DNA of 64,000 nt, taken from contig JBPOHT010000008.1 in NCBI GenBank assembly GCA_052035235.1, forward strand, positions 1-64,000, in the 5' to 3' direction. Shown piece by piece: positions 60,731 through 64,000 of the stretch. The DNA is from Solimonas_A sp052035235 (lineage in GTDB: Bacteria > Pseudomonadota > Gammaproteobacteria > Nevskiales > Nevskiaceae). Numbering within the stretch: position 1 is the stretch's first letter; every line of letters begins with the position of its first letter. The translations under genes were made by a program, and so were the position numbers. A model generated the notes under the pieces. That model saw nothing but the letters and a program-made list of their open reading frames with translations. It was not told the origin of the DNA and did no database searches.

Positions 60731-63370
60731 TCAGAACTGGAATTTCACGAAGGCCTGCGCCGAGTCGCGGTCCTTGTTGAGATTGTAGACACCGCCACCG
60801 AAGTTCCAGGTGTAGCCCAGGTTGAACGAGAACGCCGACTTGTAGCGGGTCTCGACGGTGATGTTGGCCTGCTTGCGGCCCTCCACGAAGTTGCCCGCCA
60901 GGCCCGGCGCGGTACCCTGCACGTCGTGCTTCCAGACGATCTGCGGCGCCAGGCTGATACCGGGCAGCACCGATTCGTAGCGGATCAGGCTGATGATCAC
61001 GTAGCCCCAGGACAGCTTGTCGGGGAAGCCGCGGCGATCCTGCTGGTGCGGGTTGAAGCGCAGGCCATCCGGGCCCATCACGCAGGCGGGGTTGCTGGAA
61101 CAGGCCTGGGCCGAGCCATTGGCGCCCGAGCCGTCGGCACCGGCGCTGGCGTGCAGGTAGGTGCCGGGCGCTTCCAGCTGCAGCACGTCCAGGCTGGGCA
61201 GGTCCGGCACCCAGGTCGCACCGGTCTCGAACAGCATCAGCACCTGGTCGGCACCGATGGGGTTGTCGGTGGCGCCGGCCACGTAGGTGCCACCAAGGTT
61301 GAACTGGTAGGTGTCGAATTCCTCCCAGCCGCGGATGTAGCCCGGGTTGCTGCGGTTGAGCGGCGCGTTGCGGTCGCTGCCCGGATTGGTGCCGATGATC
61401 TGGCCACGGTAGGGAATCAGGAAGGACGGGAACGAGCGCCCTGAGCCAGTCATGTGACCCACCAGCAAGTCATAGGTGTCGCAGGTGCTGGTCGTGCGGC
61501 AGTTCGGATTGGCGTCGCTGCCCGGGTAAAGGCCGATGCTGCCATTCGGGAAGGTGCCGACGCCGCCCAGCTGGTTGATGTTGACGCCGGCGTTCTGCAA
61601 CTGGCCCAGCAGCAGGTTGAGGGACTGCGCCAGCTGGCTGCCCACCGGGACCTGCCCGAGCAGGTCGGTGACCTCGCCGAGGAAGCCGCCGGTGCCGGCG
61701 CAGGTCACCGTGGTGCCGCAGTTGGACAGCGTGGGGCCGAAGGCCGAGAACACCACGTCTTCCAGGTCCACCTGCAGCGGTTCGTTCGGGCGGTAGGCCA
61801 CTTCGCCCTGGATCGAGAACTCGCCCAGCGTGGTGTTGAAGCTGATGCCGTACATCTTCAGGTTCTCGGGGTACTCCAGCTGGATGCGCAGCGAGTCGAA
61901 GTTGACTGCGCTGCCGATGTTGCGCTGGCCGTCGTCGCCGTTCTGGATGCTGTCCGGGCCGCCGTAGCCCGGCAGCGGACCGGCCAGCAGCGGGATGCCG
62001 GAGCAGGACAACAGGAACTCCACGGTGTTGGTGGTCTTTTTGCTGCAGGCCTCGGTCACCGAGTAGGCGCTGACGATCGGCAGGCGGGAGTGGTAGTTGG
62101 CGAAATACAGGCCGATCTCGGTGCCGGCGTTGAGCCACTCGGCGAAGTACTTGAACGAGGCGCCGTACTGGCCGCCGTTGTCGGGATTCTTGTCGCGCAG
62201 GCGGTAGCCGGTGGTGGAGGTGTTGGTCAGGCCCGACAGCGGGTTGTCGAGCAGGCGCGCCAGCTGGTTGGGGTCATCCGAGGCCTGGCCGAAGCTGATG
62301 TTGAAGTAGTCGACGGCGTTGTAGCTGCCCAGGTCCACGAAGGAGTAGAACGAGCCCGGAGCCGGGATTTCCACCGGCACCCACTCGTACTGGTAGAAGG
62401 CCTCGAGCGTGGAGTTCTCGAAGAGCTCCATGGAGACATAGGCCATGCCCACCGGCTGGAACACTTCCTCCACCTGGAAGCCGGTGCGGTAGAAGTTGTT
62501 GGCGTTGATCGGGTTGATGGTGTTGAGCGAGCTGAACACCAGCAGGGTGGATTCGCCCCAGTTGAGGTTCTGGCGGCCCAGCTTGAAGGTCAGCTGCTTG
62601 TCGTCCCACAGCGGCAACTGGCCGTAGATGTAGGCGTCGAGCAGCTGCAGGTCGGTGCCGATCTGGCGCAGGGTCTCGCTGTCGCTGCGCTTCTGGTACA
62701 CCTGGCCACCGGGGCCGTAGAGGATGTAGCAGGGCCCGATGCCGCCCATGGACTGCCGGCCCGGCGGGCAGGGCCTGGAGTCGTTGCGCGGCAGCAGCAG
62801 CGGATCGGTGCCGGCGCCCACGGCGTTGCCCACCTGCAGGTAGTTGTCGCGGGTGATGGCGTTGGGCTTGTTCTCGGTGAAATCGTTGTTGACGAAGTCG
62901 TAGAAGTACAGGCCCTTCACGAACACACCGAAGTCGCCCAGCGACAGCGTGAAGTCCTGGGTGATCTTCAGCGGCGCCTGTACCAGGTCACCCTTGTCGT
63001 AGTTGAGGTTGCCGTCGTCGTTGTTGATCGAGTACTGGCCCGGGAACTGCGCCAACCGCTCGGCGACGAAGGTCTGGTCCTTGAACAGGCCCTGGCAGGA
63101 CTGGTACAGCGTCCGGCCACTGCTGGGGTCACGGCCGCAAAGGCCGGGGTTCAGGCTGGACTTGCCCACCAGGTCCGCACTGCGATCCTCGGTACGCCAG
63201 GAGGCGCCGGCGGTGATCGTGGTGTTGAGCACGCCCTCGATCTGCTCCCCATCCTCCCCCCAGGGCAGCGAAAAGCTGAGGGCATTGGCAGCACCGGACC
63301 AGGCCAGTACCGCAAAGGCAGCAAACGCCGTCAGGCTGCGTTCGCCGCGGCGCGCAATCGTCATTCCCAT
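60731..63370 (-). CDS. DUF1302 family outer-membrane protein (second)
   Basis: Protein of 879 residues with a signal peptide (ending SGAANA before LSFS) and a C-terminal AFVKFQF barrel signal. It shares the DUF1302 landmarks of the first copy: GNLNYDKGDLVQAPLKIT, NLNWGES, LNTINPINANNF and EAFYQYEWVPVEIPAPGSFYS. It is about 137 residues longer, mainly in loops with Cys pairs (CGTTVTCAG, CRTTSTCDTY) that could be surface-exposed disulfides. ATG at 63370 is preferred (GGGGAG about 6 nt upstream) over ATG at 63364. It heads the group with the Tat subunit and GMC oxidoreductase, but a terminator separates them. Confidence 0.86.
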   Translation of the reverse strand: MGMTIARRGERSLTAFAAFAVLAWSGAANALSFSLPWGEDGEQIEGVLNTTITAGASWRTEDRSADLVGKSSLNPGLCGRDPSSGRTLYQSCQGLFKDQTFVAERLAQFPGQYSINNDDGNLNYDKGDLVQAPLKITQDFTLSLGDFGVFVKGLYFYDFVNNDFTENKPNAITRDNYLQVGNAVGAGTDPLLLPRNDSRPCPPGRQSMGGIGPCYILYGPGGQVYQKRSDSETLRQIGTDLQLLDAYIYGQLPLWDDKQLTFKLGRQNLNWGESTLLVFSSLNTINPINANNFYRTGFQVEEVFQPVGMAYVSMELFENSTLEAFYQYEWVPVEIPAPGSFYSFVDLGSYNAVDYFNISFGQASDDPNQLARLLDNPLSGLTNTSTTGYRLRDKNPDNGGQYGASFKYFAEWLNAGTEIGLYFANYHSRLPIVSAYSVTEACSKKTTNTVEFLLSCSGIPLLAGPLPGYGGPDSIQNGDDGQRNIGSAVNFDSLRIQLEYPENLKMYGISFNTTLGEFSIQGEVAYRPNEPLQVDLEDVVFSAFGPTLSNCGTTVTCAGTGGFLGEVTDLLGQVPVGSQLAQSLNLLLGQLQNAGVNINQLGGVGTFPNGSIGLYPGSDANPNCRTTSTCDTYDLLVGHMTGSGRSFPSFLIPYRGQIIGTNPGSDRNAPLNRSNPGYIRGWEEFDTYQFNLGGTYVAGATDNPIGADQVLMLFETGATWVPDLPSLDVLQLEAPGTYLHASAGADGSGANGSAQACSSNPACVMGPDGLRFNPHQQDRRGFPDKLSWGYVIISLIRYESVLPGISLAPQIVWKHDVQGTAPGLAGNFVEGRKQANITVETRYKSAFSFNLGYTWNFGGGVYNLNKDRDSAQAFVKFQF

Positions 63371-63559
63371 TGTTCTCCCCCGTCGCTTGGGTGTGGCCGG
63401 CATGGGGCCGGCCTTGTCTGAAGCGTTCGCGGTGGCCGGCCTCTGAAGGCCTGTCACCCCACGATTGATGTTTGTGGCCCGAATCTATCGGTAATCGCGC
63501 TGCGGAATCAACCTGAAGTCTACGGCGCAAGCCGCCGAGGGCCTTGGGATTCGGCCGCG

Positions 63560-64000
63560 TCAGGCGGCGTGGCAGGCCCGCTGCACGCCGTCCCGGTGCT
63601 CGATGACCGGCGGGCGCCGGCCACAGGGCTCGAAAGCCTGCGGGCAGCGCGGCTCGAAGGGGCAGCCTACCGGCAGGCGCAGCAGGTCCGGCGGGGAGCC
63701 CGGGATGGCCGCCAGCGGCACGTCCAGGGGGGAGTCCAGCGCCGGGCGCGAATCCAGCAGGCCGCGGGTGTAGGGGTGCCCGGGTCGCGACAGCAGGCGC
63801 GCCGTGGGCCCGCTCTCCATCAGCTGGCCGGCGTACATCACCATCGTGCGCTCGCAAAGCTCGCCGACGATGCCCAGATCGTGGGTGATCAGCATCACCG
63901 CCACGCCGAATTCGCGACGCAGCTCGCCCAGCAGTTCCAGGATCTGGGCCTGCACGGTCACGTCCAGCGCGGTGGTGGGCTCGTCTGCAATCAGCAGCTT
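63560..64000 (-). CDS. Oligopeptide/dipeptide ABC transporter ATPase, C-terminal part
   Basis: The last 146 residues of an OppD/DppD-type ATPase cut by the window edge. Visible are the Walker B end and D-loop (LIADEPTTALD), the H-loop in MLITHDLGIVGELCERTMVMYAG, and the family C-terminal tail with GHPYTRGLLDSRP. The Cys-rich signature CPFEPRCPQAFEPC follows; in related ATPases such cysteines have been reported to bind an iron-sulfur cluster. The N-terminal Walker A and signature motif lie beyond 64000. It faces the second DUF1302 gene in the same direction with 189 bp between. Confidence 0.9.
   Translation of the reverse strand, partial: KLLIADEPTTALDVTVQAQILELLGELRREFGVAVMLITHDLGIVGELCERTMVMYAGQLMESGPTARLLSRPGHPYTRGLLDSRPALDSPLDVPLAAIPGSPPDLLRLPVGCPFEPRCPQAFEPCGRRPPVIEHRDGVQRACHAA

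Noticed and set aside
61454..63421. A plus-strand open frame of 655 codons antisense to the second DUF1302 gene
   Set aside because: It is a shadow frame; the minus strand has a signal peptide, DUF1302 motifs and the C-terminal Phe barrel signal.

Overview
The window is dense, high-GC DNA with 56 protein-coding genes. I see no tRNA or rRNA genes, no insertion sequence, no prophage and no CRISPR array. Gene content (RppH, BamD, RluD-PgeF, PilS-PilR behind a PP0621-type gene, SucC-SucD, bacterioferritin with its ferredoxin) points to a gammaproteobacterium. Two DUF1302 outer-membrane proteins, an RND/MMPL-type exporter with a YCF48-like propeller, and GC-rich intergenic hairpin repeats would suit Nevskiales/Solimonadaceae or relatives. 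That placement is inference from gene content, not from a marker gene.

Layout. 0.1-6.4 kb: iron storage (bfr, bfd with a Fur-like box), a DUF2799 lipoprotein with rppH, a HAD phosphatase, an inositol-monophosphatase-family enzyme, then a cobalamin riboswitch, btuB and the PduO-type adenosyltransferase. 6.4-6.9 kb: a 343-bp structured repeat, with a second copy at 29.26 kb. 6.9-10.4 kb: a UspA-type protein and a PAS/GGDEF/degenerate-EAL protein. 10.4-19.1 kb: the main Tad/Flp pilus operon on the minus strand, in the order flp, tadV, rcpC, rcpA, tadZ, tadA, tadB, tadC, tadD and a DUF3613 gene. 19.4-25.6 kb: a membrane-fused spermidine-synthase-like protein, a GT2-GtrA pair facing a GT-C-like membrane protein, and apaH. 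25.8-28.9 kb: two TadE-like minor pilins and a TadG-like protein, completing the Tad machine. 28.9-29.8 kb: a gene-free tract of nested repeats.

29.8-36.2 kb: an envelope cluster of RND exporter, YCF48-like periplasmic propeller and DUF1302 outer-membrane barrel, which I propose forms one trans-envelope transport system. 36.4-47.0 kb: housekeeping genes (pgeF, rluD, bamD, nadE, a LigB/DODA-family dioxygenase, sucCD) and pilS-pilR. 47.2-56.3 kb: a short cysH, an alpha/beta hydrolase, two metallophosphoesterases, a CoxE-like VWA protein, MAPEG and SanA-like proteins and an APC permease. 56.5-63.4 kb: an unknown lipoprotein, a GMC oxidoreductase with a Tat-signal subunit, and a second DUF1302 protein. 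The right edge cuts an oligopeptide-type ABC ATPase.

Most notable are three things: the RND-propeller-DUF1302 set; the two 343-bp repeats, whose hairpins carry compensatory changes; and a GtrA/GtrB/GT-C-like glycosylation set inserted between the two halves of the Tad locus.
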